A DNA stretch of 64,000 bases, taken from Cobetia sp. L2A1 (GTDB lineage Bacteria; Pseudomonadota; Gammaproteobacteria; Pseudomonadales; Halomonadaceae). The translations under genes and the position numbers were made by a program. This document shows, one piece after another, positions 9,051 through 18,313 of this stretch (the stretch's first letter is position 1; every line of letters begins with the position of its first letter). The stretch lies in assembly GCF_009796845.1 (NCBI RefSeq), contig NZ_CP047025.1, forward strand, positions 124,001-188,000, read 5' to 3'. Under the pieces are notes generated by a model that made no database searches, was not told the DNA's origin, and saw nothing but the letters and a program-made list of their open reading frames with translations.

Positions 9051-10154
9051 ATGCAGGCTGACGAGAGGGTTTCACGCTCGCATACCTCGGCAATCTGCTC
9101 TGGCACAGCCATGCCTTGTCGCTCAGCAACGCCGGCGGCCCCAGCGACTCGCAACGTCGCTGGGCGCTTTGCGTTGTGGCAGGTGATGCCACTGGCCTGT
9201 GCGATCGCATTGCTGGCCTGCATCGCGAGCCTGCTGTGGGGGGCTGGGCCGGTGGGTCCGGTTCAGGCACTGAAGGTCCTGGTGGGGCAGGGTGGCGAGG
9301 AGGCACGCTTTGTCGTCTCTGAGCTGCGCGCACCGCGTTCGTTGATCGGTATTGTCGTGGGCATGATGTTGGCCTGTGGTGGTGCGTTGATGCAGGTCGT
9401 GGCTCGCAATCCGCTGGCTGAGCCGGGATTGCTGGGTGTCAGTGCCGGTGCATCCTTCGCGGTCGCCATCGCGTTGCTGCTGGGCGTTCAAGCGGCAGGC
9501 ATGCATGTGATCGTTGCTCAGAGTGGCGCGTTGCTGGGGTGTCTGGTCGTCATGAGCACGGTGCGTGCACGTGGAGCTGGACAGGACCCGGTGCGTCTCG
9601 TGCTGGCAGGTGCAGCGCTTTCCAGCTTGCTGGTCGCCTTGACCTCGCTGGTGTTGCTGATCGATCAGCGTGCCGCTGACGAGATTCGTTTTTGGGTGGT
9701 GGGCAGCTTGGCGGGCCGCTCGTTGAGTGCGCTCTACCACTGCCTGCCGAGCCTGCTGCTGGCGGTCGTGCTGACGCTATGGGTGTCGCGCCCGCTGGCT
9801 GCGCTGGTGCTGGGTGAGCAGGTGGCGAGTGGTCTTGGGCATCGGCCGGAGCGAGTGCGGCAGGTCACGATACTGGTAGTGGCGCTGCTCGTCGGGGCCG
9901 CTACGGCACTGGCCGGCCCTGTGGCATTCGTCGGCCTGGCCGTGCCCTACGTGGCGCGCGCCCTGTGTGGTGCGGATATCCGGCGCACGTTATGGCTGTG
10001 CATGCCGCTTGGCGTGACCATGCTGCTGACGGCCGATGTGATCTCGCGATTGGTGGTACCGCCATCTGAACTGCCGCTGGGCGTGCTGACCACGCTGCTC
10101 GGCGCGCCGGTGTTGATTGCGGTGGTGCGCGCGCGGCGCTTGCCCACGCTATGA
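9051..10154 (+). CDS. FecCD-family iron ABC transporter permease, first subunit
   Basis: This polytopic protein of about 367 aa has the FecCD/BtuC family hallmarks: LRAPRSLIGIVVGMMLACGGALMQ, NPLAEPGLLGVSAGAS, and the coupling region around GLGHRPERVR, followed by AGPVAFVGLAVPYVAR. About ten transmembrane helices are expected. It forms half of the membrane channel with the next permease. Start ATG 9051 follows an AGGAGGAGG ribosome-binding site directly. The first 40 residues are Cys/Ser/Arg-rich and poorly conserved. The ABC importer genes are all on this strand and spaced by about 90-105 nt. Confidence 0.87.
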   Translation: MQADERVSRSHTSAICSGTAMPCRSATPAAPATRNVAGRFALWQVMPLACAIALLACIASLLWGAGPVGPVQALKVLVGQGGEEARFVVSELRAPRSLIGIVVGMMLACGGALMQVVARNPLAEPGLLGVSAGASFAVAIALLLGVQAAGMHVIVAQSGALLGCLVVMSTVRARGAGQDPVRLVLAGAALSSLLVALTSLVLLIDQRAADEIRFWVVGSLAGRSLSALYHCLPSLLLAVVLTLWVSRPLAALVLGEQVASGLGHRPERVRQVTILVVALLVGAATALAGPVAFVGLAVPYVARALCGADIRRTLWLCMPLGVTMLLTADVISRLVVPPSELPLGVLTTLLGAPVLIAVVRARRLPTL

Positions 10155-10251
10155 AATGATATCCGCTATGGCGATGCCTGCTGGCTGCTGACCCTTCATG
10201 TGACGGATTCCTTGTGCTGTAGATGTCTGGAATCGTCGATGCCTGAGACAA

Positions 10252-11340
10252 ATGATGGATAGATCTCCGATGTGCTGGTCGGTACCTGCGGCCACTTCCT
10301 TCGGCGCCACCACGAGCGCTCCTGCCGGCACTCTGTGGTGGCGCTGGGGGCCTGTTTCGCTGTTGATATATCGCGCCCCACTTCTCGCGGCCTGCGGTTT
10401 GTTGGCAGCGCTGCTGATTGCCAGCGTGGCGTCGCTGACACTGGGCAGCGCAGGACTTGATCCGCTGGCGGCGCTCAAGGCTATCTTCGGCGTGGGGGAG
10501 TTCATGCAGGTCTTTGTCGTTCAGGAGCTGCGATTGCCCCGACTGCTGGCAGGCATGGGTACGGGGGCCGCCTTCGCGCTTGCGGGATGCCTGATGCAGA
10601 CATTGGCCGGCAATCGCTTGGCAACGCCGGGCATCATCGGGATCGATAATGGTGCCACGGCATTTGCCGTTGCCTCGGTGGTGGGGTTGGGGGCAACCCT
10701 TGCACCTCCTGCGATGGCGCTCAGCGGTGCCGTCGTCGCGATGGCACTCGCCTTCGGATTGTCCGGTGGCATCGGTACGCGAGGGTATCGTTTTCTTGTT
10801 GCAGGCATTGGTGTCGGAGCCCTGTTCGGTGCTGGCACCCAATTGATGCTGGCGCGTGTCTCCATTGATGTGGCCAACAATGCTTATCCGTGGACGGTAG
10901 GTAGCCTCAATGCTCGTGATGCCTTTTCGGTCATATGGCTGGGAATTGCCATGCTGGTGGGGCTTCCGCTGGCGCTATGGCTGGGGCGAGGGTTGAACAC
11001 GCTTCGCTTCACGGACCGAGTGGCAACGGGGCTGGGGCTGCCTGTCGCACGTCTGCGCCTGATGATTCTGTGGCTGTCTGTCGTACTGACGGCGGCGGCA
11101 GTGGCAGTGGCGGGGCCGGTGGGCATGGTAGCGCTGGTGGGGCCTGAAATTGCCCGCTACCTGTCACGCCACAAGGGAGTGCCACTGCTGGCGTCGGCAT
11201 TGGCGGGCGCACTCGTCATGGTGTTGGCGGATCTGGCCGGGCGCACGCTTCTATCACCGTTGGAGATACCGGTAGGTATCGTGATGGCGGTGGTCGGCAG
11301 CCCTTACTTGTTATGGATATTGCTGCGCAGTCCTCGCTGA
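10252..11340 (+). CDS. FecCD-family iron ABC transporter permease, second subunit
   Basis: This 362-aa FecCD permease shows LRLPRLLAGMGTGAAFALAG, a NRLATPGIIGIDNGA segment equivalent to NPLA-PxxLG, and AGPVGMVALVGPEIARYL near the end. It is divergent from the first subunit, as in FecC/FecD or FepD/FepG pairs, and the two probably form a heterodimer. The start is uncertain: ATG 10252 and ATG 10270 both lack a clear Shine-Dalgarno, and the first helix begins only about residue 40. It is followed by the ATPase gene. Confidence 0.85.
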   Translation: MMDRSPMCWSVPAATSFGATTSAPAGTLWWRWGPVSLLIYRAPLLAACGLLAALLIASVASLTLGSAGLDPLAALKAIFGVGEFMQVFVVQELRLPRLLAGMGTGAAFALAGCLMQTLAGNRLATPGIIGIDNGATAFAVASVVGLGATLAPPAMALSGAVVAMALAFGLSGGIGTRGYRFLVAGIGVGALFGAGTQLMLARVSIDVANNAYPWTVGSLNARDAFSVIWLGIAMLVGLPLALWLGRGLNTLRFTDRVATGLGLPVARLRLMILWLSVVLTAAAVAVAGPVGMVALVGPEIARYLSRHKGVPLLASALAGALVMVLADLAGRTLLSPLEIPVGIVMAVVGSPYLLWILLRSPR

Positions 11341-11445
11341 TCGACACGCAAGATTCCCTCATCCATGACGGCAGGAGTGATCTGTCGCCATGTTGCCGTG
11401 ATCGAGCATGACACAGCGGCCAATGACGTTTCAGGAGAGCGCGCC

Positions 11446-12330
11446 ATGAGCGCCAATACTCGGCATTACCCCCCCAGGCAGCAAGCCAGCGTGCCTGCAC
11501 TACCGCGTGCGTCATCCTTGCAAGCCGATGCATTGACGTTGGGGTATGGCGCACGCAAGCAGCGGGTGAGGGTCATCGATGGACTGACACTGACGCTGCC
11601 AGACGGCAAGGTCACAGCTATCGTTGGCCCCAATGGCTGTGGCAAGTCGACATTGTTGGCAGGGCTGGCTCGCCTGCAGTTGCCGGAGTCAGGTGCCGTG
11701 TTGTTGGAGGGCCAGGATATCCAGCGACTCAAGCGCCGGGATGTGGCGAGGCGGATCGCTCTGCTGCCTCAGGAGACGCATTCCCCCGAGGGCGTCACCG
11801 TGCATGAACTGGTGCGCTTCGGGCGTCAGCCTCATCAAGGGACGCTGAGTCAGTGGTCGCAACAGGATCAGGACGTCGTGATGGCCGCCATGGTGGCCGC
11901 TGATATCGAGAATCTCTCAGAACGTGAGTTGTCTTCGATGTCAGGCGGGCAGCGCCAGCGTGCCTGGATCGCCATGGCACTGGCCCAGCAGACGCCGCTG
12001 CTCTTGCTGGATGAGCCGACGTCGGCACTGGACCTTGGGCATCAGATCGAAGTGTTAGAGTTGATACAGCGGCTGGCTCACGTCGAGGAAAAGACCATCG
12101 TGATGGTAGTGCATGACCTGGCCAGTGCCTGTCGATATGCCGATCACCTGGTCGCGATGCATGCGGGTCGCGTGATTGCCGAAGGGCCACCGACCGAGGT
12201 GGTGACGCCAGCATTGGTGCGCCAGCTGTATGGCGTCGAATGTCGTCTGATACCAGACCCCGACACCGGTACGCCGATATTGATTGGCGTACGTCGTACC
12301 CATGAGCGTCTGAGTGGCAGCGCAACGTGA
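11446..12330 (+). CDS. Iron ABC transporter ATP-binding protein, FecE/FepC class
   Basis: This 294-aa ATPase has Walker A GPNGCGKST, the signature MSGGQRQRAWIAMALAQ, Walker B LLLLDEPTSALD and the switch histidine in VMVVHDLASACRYAD, in the order of FecE/FepC proteins. It powers the two permeases encoded upstream. ATG 11446 is chosen because AGGAG precedes it by about 7 nt; an in-frame ATG at 11365 has no such site. It is the last gene of the importer operon, with a terminator at 12382-12415. No TonB-dependent receptor gene is present nearby, so outer-membrane uptake must be encoded elsewhere. Confidence 0.9.
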   Translation: MSANTRHYPPRQQASVPALPRASSLQADALTLGYGARKQRVRVIDGLTLTLPDGKVTAIVGPNGCGKSTLLAGLARLQLPESGAVLLEGQDIQRLKRRDVARRIALLPQETHSPEGVTVHELVRFGRQPHQGTLSQWSQQDQDVVMAAMVAADIENLSERELSSMSGGQRQRAWIAMALAQQTPLLLLDEPTSALDLGHQIEVLELIQRLAHVEEKTIVMVVHDLASACRYADHLVAMHAGRVIAEGPPTEVVTPALVRQLYGVECRLIPDPDTGTPILIGVRRTHERLSGSAT

Positions 12331-12381
12331 TGCATGCTGCTTTTCAATGCGCTTGAGCTGGCAGGAAATTTTCGTCTGAAA

Positions 12382-12415
12382 ACAGAAAGGCCTCCCCGAA
12401 GGGAGGCCTTTCTGT
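12382..12415. terminator. Bidirectional terminator between the importer operon and ssrA
   Basis: ACAGAAAGGCCTCCC and GGGAGGCCTTTCTGT form a perfect 15-bp stem with loop CGAA. It can end the importer transcript on the plus strand and the tmRNA precursor on the minus strand. Confidence 0.9.
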
Positions 12416-12423
12416 AACGGATA

Positions 12424-12779
12424 TGGTGGAGGCGACGGGAGTCGAACCCGTGTCCGCCGGCACTCCGCCTTCGGCTCTACATGCGTAGTCTCATTATTTG
12501 GTTTAACACGACTATCGCCAATGGACAGGCTACAGCAATGCGATTCTCTGAGTTTTAACCCTGATTTTAGAGACGTCTACCAGGACGATCCTGTTTATAC
12601 GGGCTCGTTCTCAATCCACCTTGAACAGGCGCAACGGTATCATGAGCAGCTTATGCAGCTAGAGCGTAGTTTTCGTCGTTTGCGACTATATAATTTGCAA
12701 CGTTTTATTTACGAGATACGTTACGATCTCGGCATGCACCTCAGGGTTTGCCACCAGCGTCGAATGCCAGAACGCCCCC
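12424..12779 (-). ncRNA. ssrA: tmRNA (transfer-messenger RNA)
   Basis: The RNA rescues stalled ribosomes by acting first as alanyl-tRNA and then as mRNA. The 5' end GGGGGCG (12779-12773) pairs with CGCCTCC (12434-12428) as the acceptor stem, followed by A and an encoded CCA (12426-12424). The 3' T-arm contains GGGTTCGACTCCC. The tag frame at 12683-12651 reads ANDENYALAA then TAA, as in E. coli. The mature length is 356 nt. smpB, its protein partner, is the next gene upstream on the same strand. Confidence 0.97.
12651..12683 (-). other. tmRNA tag-peptide reading frame (ANDENYALAA)
   Basis: Reading GCA AAC GAC GAA AAC TAC GCT CTA GCT GCA TAA on the minus strand gives the ten encoded residues of the degradation tag. 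The YALAA end is the standard degron recognised by ClpXP-type proteases. Confidence 0.96.
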
Positions 12780-12804
12780 ATAACTGTCTTGCAACAACAT
12801 GTTC

Positions 12805-12810
12805 ACTATA
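12805..12810 (-). promoter_or_regulatory. Probable ssrA extended -10 element
   Basis: On the minus strand TGTTATAGT lies about 26 nt before the mature tmRNA 5' end. TATAGT matches TATAAT at five of six positions and has the TGn extension. The -35 hexamer is weak. Confidence 0.5.
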
Positions 12811-12902
12811 ACAGGTGGAGACTGTGCTACGCCAGTTCAAGCGTTCAGGAAAAATTTCTGACCTGACAAGCGCTTGCCGACGACGACAGCCTCTTGCCGC
12901 CA

Positions 12903-13379
12903 TTATCGATCACGCAGGATACGGGCTTTCTGACGATTCCAGTCACGATCTTTCTCGGTGGCACGCTTGTCATGCATCTTCTTGCCTTCCACCAAGGCGA
13001 TTTCACACTTCACTATCGCATTCTTCCAGTACAGCTTGACTGGCACACAGGTGTGTCCCTTGTCCTGGGTGCGCGAGAAGATGCGCGCAATCTGTTTCTT
13101 GTGCAGCAGCAGCTTGCGGGTACGTTGTGGGTCGGCCACTGCGTGAGTGTTGACGGTCTCCAGCGGATGGATATGGCAGCCCAGCAGCCAGGCTTCAGCA
13201 TTCTTGATCACGATGTAGGTGTCTGTCAGCTGACCCTTGCCGGCCCGTAGCGCCTTGACTTCCCAGCCCGCCAGTACCAGACCCGCCTCGAAGACTTCCT
13301 CGATATGGTACTCGTGGCGTGCCTTCTTGTTCTGGGCGATCATGTTGCCGCCCTGTTCGGGTTTCTTTTTCTTGCCCAT
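12903..13379 (-). CDS. smpB: SsrA-binding protein SmpB
   Basis: SmpB is the small RNA-binding partner of tmRNA; it mimics the missing anticodon arm in the stalled A site. This 158-aa protein has the family pattern: [19 protein letters not shown] and [14 protein letters not shown] in the beta-barrel core, and a basic C-terminal tail ([24 protein letters not shown]) that enters the mRNA channel. It lies about 120 nt upstream of ssrA on the same strand, so both components are encoded together. Confidence 0.96.
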   Translation of the reverse strand: MGKKKKPEQGGNMIAQNKKARHEYHIEEVFEAGLVLAGWEVKALRAGKGQLTDTYIVIKNAEAWLLGCHIHPLETVNTHAVADPQRTRKLLLHKKQIARIFSRTQDKGHTCVPVKLYWKNAIVKCEIALVEGKKMHDKRATEKDRDWNRQKARILRDR

Positions 13380-13541
13380 GTTGCCTCGTCAGTCGTTTGC
13401 TCCTGCCGCTGCCCGACGGGGTTGCGGCGCATCCTATTGGATGGGGGGAGGCGTGTTACCATTCAAGGCCAGACGGCACATCATGCGCCGGCCCATTGTT
13501 CATGATACGCATGCTGCGTATCCAAGTCAGCGGAGAGCTAG

Positions 13542-13973
13542 ATGCCTACGGTCAACCGGTCTGCCCTGGTAAGGCATTCGGCCCAGGCGATGTTCGATCT
13601 GGTCAATGATTTCGAGCGTTACCCCGAATTCCTGTCCGGCTGCAGCAATGCAGTATTGCTGGAACGCGATGAGACCCACCTCAAGGGGAAGCTGACCCTG
13701 TCCAAAGCGGGCATGGAGCAAAGCTTCGTGACACGTAATGATCTGTTCGCCCCGGAACGCATAGAGCTAAGCCTGGTGGACGGCCCCTTCAAGCGTCTTG
13801 AGGGGCGCTGGCTATTCACATCGCTGGGAGATGATGCCTGCAAGGTCTCGCTGGCGCTCGACTTCGAGTTCAGCAATCGCCTGCTCGGCATGGCATTCGG
13901 CAAGTTGTTCAGTCAGGTGGCGGGCCAGATGGTTGATGCCTTCACGCGCCGCGCTGATCAAATATACCGCTAA
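13542..13973 (+). CDS. ratA: RatA/COQ10-like START-domain protein
   Basis: This 143-aa START/SRPBCC-fold protein of the RatA (YfjG) family shows FDLVNDFERYPEFLSGCS, LSLVDGPFKRLEGRW and a C-terminal helix FGKLFSQVAGQMVDAF. Homologues have been described both as a translation-inhibiting toxin (RatA, blocks 70S assembly) and as a ubiquinone-binding protein like Coq10. Which role applies here cannot be told. It is divergent from smpB and followed by rnfH, the arrangement common in gammaproteobacteria. Confidence 0.9.
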   Translation: MPTVNRSALVRHSAQAMFDLVNDFERYPEFLSGCSNAVLLERDETHLKGKLTLSKAGMEQSFVTRNDLFAPERIELSLVDGPFKRLEGRWLFTSLGDDACKVSLALDFEFSNRLLGMAFGKLFSQVAGQMVDAFTRRADQIYR

Positions 13974-14044
13974 GAGCGCGCTAAGGTTGGCCGTATGGAA
14001 GCGTGTGCGGCAAGTGTAGGGCAAGTGCGAGACAAGGAGCGGAC

Positions 14045-14356
14045 ATGAGCGACAGAATCACGGTCGAGGTGGCGTATGCGCTGCCCGAGAAGCAGAAAAT
14101 CGTATCGCTGGCGGTTGCCCCCGGTACCACGGCGCGTGACGCCGTACGCATGGCGCATCTGGAACAGTATTTTCCGACGCTCGGTGCTGATGTCTTTCTC
14201 GCCGCGGATCTGGGCATTTTCGGCAAGTCATTGCGCAAGCCGGATGAGCATGTGGTGACGGCAGGTGACCGAGTCGAGGTGTATCGCCCGCTGATCACAG
14301 ACCCAAAGCTGGCGCGTAAGCGTCGGGCCGATAAGGCCGCGGGCACGACATCGTAG
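14045..14356 (+). CDS. rnfH: RnfH-family ubiquitin-like protein
   Basis: This 103-aa small protein of the RnfH/RatB (YfjF) family has a beta-grasp fold: ITVEVAYALPEKQKIVSL at the start, GIFGKSL in the middle, and DRVEVYRPLITDPKLARKRRA at the end. The function is not settled; partners may include Rnf or RatA. ATG 14045 is chosen because AGGAG lies 6 nt before it. It follows ratA at 71 nt and is probably co-transcribed. Confidence 0.9.
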   Translation: MSDRITVEVAYALPEKQKIVSLAVAPGTTARDAVRMAHLEQYFPTLGADVFLAADLGIFGKSLRKPDEHVVTAGDRVEVYRPLITDPKLARKRRADKAAGTTS

Positions 14357-14373
14357 GCGAGGAAAGAGCGATA

Positions 14374-14415
14374 TAACGCATAGCAGGGCGCCCAAGGGCG
14401 CCCTGCTATGCGTTA
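14374..14415. terminator. Long perfect hairpin between rnfH and bamE
   Basis: TAACGCATAGCAGGGCGCC and its exact reverse complement form a 19-bp stem around a tiny loop. It separates convergent genes. T-tracts are poor, so termination would rely on the stem. Confidence 0.75.
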
Positions 14416-14448
14416 GTGCTGCCAATACCAATGCTGCTGGGTCAGTGA

Positions 14449-14877
14449 TCAGCGTTCGTCAGGGAGGTCTGCTGCACCTCCCTTGCTGTCAGCACGATTA
14501 GGCTGTGCAGCGCGCGGGTCGATGTCCAGGTCCGGCACAATGACGGTTTCCTGGCCTATCTCGCCACTCGGGGTAATGGTGGAGAGTGCATCGCCATCGA
14601 ACGTCAGCGTCACACGCTTATTGATGATATCGCCGTCAGCTTTCTTGAGCCGATAGACATAGTCCCAGCTAGACTCATTGAAGGGAGCGGTCAGCAGTGG
14701 CGAGCCCATCACGTAGATGACCTGCTCACGACTCATGCCCGGCTTCAATTGCTCGACCATTTCCGGCTTTATCAGATTGCCCTGAGGCAGATCGCGTTTG
14801 TATACGCCGAAGTAGCTGCATCCGGAGAGCAGCGCCAGGGCGCTGCAAAAGGCGACTGTTTTGATCAAGTTTTGCAT
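14449..14877 (-). CDS. bamE: Outer-membrane assembly lipoprotein BamE
   Basis: BamE (SmpA/OmlA) is a small lipoprotein of the BAM complex that inserts beta-barrel proteins in the outer membrane. This 142-aa form has a lipobox LSGC (mature Cys20), then GVYKRDLPQGN and the fold core MSREQVIYVMGSPLLTAPF and WDYVYRLKK. The C-terminal tail of about 40 residues is Asp/Arg-rich and not conserved. It is divergent from fur with a 78-nt gap, the same bamE/fur pairing found in Pseudomonas (omlA-fur). Confidence 0.95.
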   Translation of the reverse strand: MQNLIKTVAFCSALALLSGCSYFGVYKRDLPQGNLIKPEMVEQLKPGMSREQVIYVMGSPLLTAPFNESSWDYVYRLKKADGDIINKRVTLTFDGDALSTITPSGEIGQETVIVPDLDIDPRAAQPNRADSKGGAADLPDER

Positions 14878-14955
14878 TTGCCCTGAAGATTCCCTATCGT
14901 TTTGCCTTGGCCGATCATACCTGATACATCAAGCGACTGCGAAGAGTACCCCAGC

Positions 14956-15378
14956 ATGGCCGATCAGAACCATGAACTGCGTAAGGCGGGGCTCAAGGTA
15001 ACCTTACCGCGAGTCAAGATCCTGCAGATCCTCGAGAAATCGATGGATCGACATTTGAGTGCCGAGGACGTGTATAAAGCGTTGCTGGAGGCCGGCGAAG
15101 ATGTTGGCCTGGCGACGGTATATCGTGTGCTCACCCAGTTCGAAACCGCTGGACTGGTGATGCGTCACAACTTCGATGGCGGCCATGCTGTCTTCGAGTT
15201 GTCCCAGGAAGAACACCATGACCACATGGTATGTCTGGACAGCGGTGAGATCATAGAGTTCTGTGATCCTGAAATCGAGCGCCGTCAGCGTGAGATTGTC
15301 GAGGAGCACGGTTACGAATTGGTCGAGCATGCCTTGGTTCTCTATGTGCGCCCCAAGGGCACAAAGAGCGACAGCTAG
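14956..15378 (+). CDS. fur: Ferric uptake regulator Fur
   Basis: Fur represses iron-uptake genes when loaded with Fe(II). This 140-aa protein has the winged-helix N-terminus (LKVTLPRVKILQILE, ATVYRVLTQFETAGLV) and the metal site HHDHMVCLDSGEIIEF. It lacks the CXXC structural-zinc pair of E. coli Fur, like the Pseudomonas protein. ATG 14956 begins the conserved MADQN-type N-terminus; the longer frame from 14902 runs into the bamE promoter gap. It is the expected controller of the importer at 8.0-12.3 kb. Confidence 0.96.
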   Translation: MADQNHELRKAGLKVTLPRVKILQILEKSMDRHLSAEDVYKALLEAGEDVGLATVYRVLTQFETAGLVMRHNFDGGHAVFELSQEEHHDHMVCLDSGEIIEFCDPEIERRQREIVEEHGYELVEHALVLYVRPKGTKSDS

Positions 15379-15424
15379 CGCATAGCGGTCAGGGATGACG
15401 AGCTGCACGTTTGACATGCCAGAT

Positions 15425-15469
15425 AGACACACAGACGGCCGCCCCAAAAGGGTGGCCGTCTGTGTGTCT
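15425..15469. terminator. Strong hairpin between convergent fur and recN
   Basis: AGACACACAGACGGCC and GGCCGTCTGTGTGTCT form a long stem with an AAAA loop region and one G-T pair. It can serve both genes. Confidence 0.8.
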
Positions 15470-15536
15470 GAAGAACGATGGCTCGTGCGACGAATGGACT
15501 GAGCCGTTTGGCTCAAGCGGTACCTGGTTGGCCGGA

Positions 15537-17207
15537 TTAGTGGCGACTGTCGGTAGCGCCCAGCATTTCACGTGCATGTGCCAGTGTCTGTTCCGAAAGA
15601 TGAATGCCCCCTAGCATGCGTGCCAGCTCGCGCACTCTTCCGCTCTCGTCCAGTAGCTCCATGTGGGTACGGGTGTTGTTATCCTCGGCCTGCTTCTCAA
15701 TATGCAGATGTTGATGCGCCTGTGCTGCGACCTGCGGCAAGTGGGTAACGGTCAGTACCTGCCCCTTGTCACCGAGGCGGCGCAGTAGCTGGCCGACAAT
15801 TTCAGCCGTGGCACCAGAGATGCCGACATCCACCTCATCGAAGACCAGGCTGGGAATCGTGGAGCGGCTTGCGGCGACGACCTGGATCGCTAGCGATACA
15901 CGTGATAGCTCACCGCCGGAGGCCACTTTGGCCAGTGCGCGGGGCGGCTGCCCCGGGTTGGCGCTGATACGGAAGTGGATGCGCTCCATGCCTTCCGGCT
16001 GCGGCCGCTCTCGCGCTTCAATGGCGACTTCGAAGGTGGCTTTGGCCATGCCGAGAAAAGCCAGCTGGTCTTGAATGTCGCTGGCAAGGGAAGGTGCAGC
16101 GGCAGTGCGTCGAGCGCCGACTTCTGCGGCCAGCGACTTCCATGCATCACGACGACTGGCGACTTCCTCGCGTAGCGCTTCAATGGCTTCCTCGTCACCA
16201 CCTAGTCCCTCCAGCTCTTCGCTCAGACGTTGATGCAGGCCATGCAGTTCGTCCGGCATGACATGATGCTTGCGGGCGATCTGGTGAATGCGTCCGAGGC
16301 GTTCATCGACAAAGGCGAGACGCTCGGGATCCAGCTCGGTGATTTCGACGAAGCGGTGCAGTTCGCGTGCCGCTTCTTCTATCTGGATGCGCGCTTCATC
16401 CAGCATGCCCAGAGCGCTGGCCAGTGCGCCACGCTCGTTGCCCGGCAGATGCGCCAGACGAGCAACGGCCTGATTGATGCGTACCAGTGCGCCCTCGTCA
16501 TCATGATCACAGCAATCGACGGCCGCCTGAGCTTCCTCGATCGTCTGCTCGGCATTGGCCAGGGTTTCCTGCTCCTGCTCAAGCGCTTCAAGCTCGCCCT
16601 CGTTCAGGGCGAGCTCATCTAGCTCCTCTACCTGATATCTCAGCAATTGTCGGCGCGCACGTATCTCATCGCCGTCATTGCTCATGCGCTTGAGCCGACG
16701 ATGTGCGTCTTGCCACTGCCGGAATTCATCGCGTAGCTGAGCTGCCTGAGTCTGAAGGCCTGCGTACTCATCCAATTGACGTAGATGCGTTTCTTCCTTG
16801 AGTAGCGAGTGGTGAGCATGCTGTGAGTGGATATCGATCAAGCACTCCCCTAGCTCACGCAGATCGCTGATGGTGCAGGGCGTGCCATTGATCCACGCCT
16901 TGGAGCGACCGCTGGCCGTGATGACGCGTCGGAGCAAGCAGTCGTCGCTGCCGAGCTCGCGCTCATCCAGCCACTGGCGGGCCTCGGTCAGTCCGCTGAT
17001 GTCGAAGCGCGCAATGATATCGGCGCGTTCAGCATCGTGGCGCACACTGCCAGCATCGGCGCGCTCGCCCAGGCACAGCCCAAGAGCACCGAGCAGAATG
17101 GACTTGCCGGCCCCGGTTTCGCCAGTAATGGCCGTCATGCCGCACCGGAAGTCGAGTTCCAGTGTCTCGACAATGGCAAAGTCGTGAATGGCGAGCTGTA
17201 GCAGCAT
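15537..17207 (-). CDS. recN: DNA repair protein RecN
   Basis: RecN is an SMC-like ATPase that holds broken DNA ends during double-strand-break repair. This 556-aa form has Walker A GETGAGKS near residue 32, a long coiled-coil middle, a signature VASGGELSRVSLAIQ and Walker B LVFDEVDVGISG. ATG 17207 is chosen because GGAGG lies 5 nt before it; a TTG at 17219 is in frame but less likely. A LexA-like box lies about 80 nt upstream, fitting SOS control. It is divergent from grpE. Confidence 0.96.
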   Translation of the reverse strand: MLLQLAIHDFAIVETLELDFRCGMTAITGETGAGKSILLGALGLCLGERADAGSVRHDAERADIIARFDISGLTEARQWLDERELGSDDCLLRRVITASGRSKAWINGTPCTISDLRELGECLIDIHSQHAHHSLLKEETHLRQLDEYAGLQTQAAQLRDEFRQWQDAHRRLKRMSNDGDEIRARRQLLRYQVEELDELALNEGELEALEQEQETLANAEQTIEEAQAAVDCCDHDDEGALVRINQAVARLAHLPGNERGALASALGMLDEARIQIEEAARELHRFVEITELDPERLAFVDERLGRIHQIARKHHVMPDELHGLHQRLSEELEGLGGDEEAIEALREEVASRRDAWKSLAAEVGARRTAAAPSLASDIQDQLAFLGMAKATFEVAIEARERPQPEGMERIHFRISANPGQPPRALAKVASGGELSRVSLAIQVVAASRSTIPSLVFDEVDVGISGATAEIVGQLLRRLGDKGQVLTVTHLPQVAAQAHQHLHIEKQAEDNNTRTHMELLDESGRVRELARMLGGIHLSEQTLAHAREMLGATDSRH

Positions 17208-17285
17208 GACTACCTCCAAGGGACGCTGGGGGCGCGCCGCGCAATGCAGGACTCATTATTGAGAGCAAGCTGCGGCGTCGCCGTA

Positions 17286-17301
17286 CAGTATGTCTATACA
17301 G
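17286..17301 (-). promoter_or_regulatory. LexA (SOS) box upstream of recN
   Basis: On the minus strand the site reads CTGTATAGACATACTG. It fits CTGT-N8-ACAG with one mismatch (ACTG for ACAG). It lies 79 nt before the recN start. recN is a standard SOS gene, which supports the call. Confidence 0.68.
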
Positions 17302-17382
17302 TGTACATGGCTTTTTATACAGCACACCTCGATGCCCTTCAATCCACGAGATACCCACAAAAGAGAAAAGCGATGGTCAAGG

Positions 17383-17410
17383 CTTGAGAAGCATGTCGCT
17401 GTCCCCATAT
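17383..17410 (+). promoter_or_regulatory. Sigma-32 heat-shock promoter of grpE
   Basis: CTTGAGA, a 13-nt spacer, then CCCCATAT closely match the heat-shock consensus CTTGAAA-N13/14-CCCCATNT. It lies about 170 nt before grpE, giving a long 5' leader. Confidence 0.82.
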
Positions 17411-17579
17411 AGAAGCCCAGACAGCTTTTGGTTGGCAGCAATGGCTTTGCCTTGCTGCTCTTTCAGGCAACTCATGGTCTGTCTGCACGTACGATTCGCC
17501 GCAGCGTATTCTCGCGGCAATCCAGGCAGGCCGCGAATCAGGGCAATGGCGCACAGACGTCGGCCCGCAGGAGATCAGC

Positions 17580-18209
17580 ATGGCTCAGGACCCGCAGACC
17601 CCGATGGATGAAGAGCTTCAGCGTGCCGCTCGCGAAGCCGAGCCGCAGCCAGAAACACCCGCAGGTGAAGTGATCGACAACATGCTGGATGCCGACGACA
17701 TCATTTCCGAAAGTGAAGGCACCCTGGTCGACAACCCGGAAGCCGAAATGTTGGCGGCCCAGGTTGAAGAGCTGGAGCTTGCCGTACAGGAAGCGAAGGA
17801 TCAGGCGCTGCGTGCCGCGGCCGATGCCCAGAACTCACGTCGTCGTGCCGAGCAGGAAGCAGAGAAGGCACGCAAGTTCGCGCTGGAGAAGTTCATCAAG
17901 GAAATGCTGCCGGTGGTCGACTCGCTTGAAAAGGCGCTCGAATCCATGAGTAGCGACGAAGCTGCCAAGACGCACATCGAGGGCATTGAAATGACCTTGA
18001 AAATGCAGCTGGATGCCCTGACAAAATCCGGTGTTGAGCAGCTCGATCCGCATGGCGAACCATTCAATCCGGAATATCATCAAGCGGTCGCGATGGTGCC
18101 CTCTCCTGACGCCGAGCCGAATAGCGTCATTGATGTGATGCAGAAGGGCTACACCCTGAACGGTCGTCTTGTGCGCCCCGCCATGGTAGCGGTGAGCAAA
18201 GCGCCTTAA
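17580..18209 (+). CDS. grpE: Nucleotide exchange factor GrpE
   Basis: GrpE releases ADP from DnaK. This 209-aa protein has an acidic disordered N-terminus (about 55 residues), a long coiled-coil dimer helix, [19 protein letters not shown], and the C-terminal beta domain ending in [23 protein letters not shown] 17580 follows a weak AGGAG at 17569-17573. It is followed by dnaK after 216 nt; each has its own heat-shock promoter. Confidence 0.96.
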   Translation: MAQDPQTPMDEELQRAAREAEPQPETPAGEVIDNMLDADDIISESEGTLVDNPEAEMLAAQVEELELAVQEAKDQALRAAADAQNSRRRAEQEAEKARKFALEKFIKEMLPVVDSLEKALESMSSDEAAKTHIEGIEMTLKMQLDALTKSGVEQLDPHGEPFNPEYHQAVAMVPSPDAEPNSVIDVMQKGYTLNGRLVRPAMVAVSKAP

Positions 18210-18313
18210 GGCGCAGTGTAGGAGGCCGGGCATATGGCAAGAATGTAAAGGTTCATATGCCCGCCCCGTGGGGGCTGAGGGAAGATTGGGCAAGTAAAAA
18301 TACAGTGATGGCC

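Noticed and set aside
12424..13379. Genomic island inserted at ssrA
   Set aside because: tmRNA genes are common integration sites, but no integrase, no duplicated 3' end and no change in gene character is seen here.
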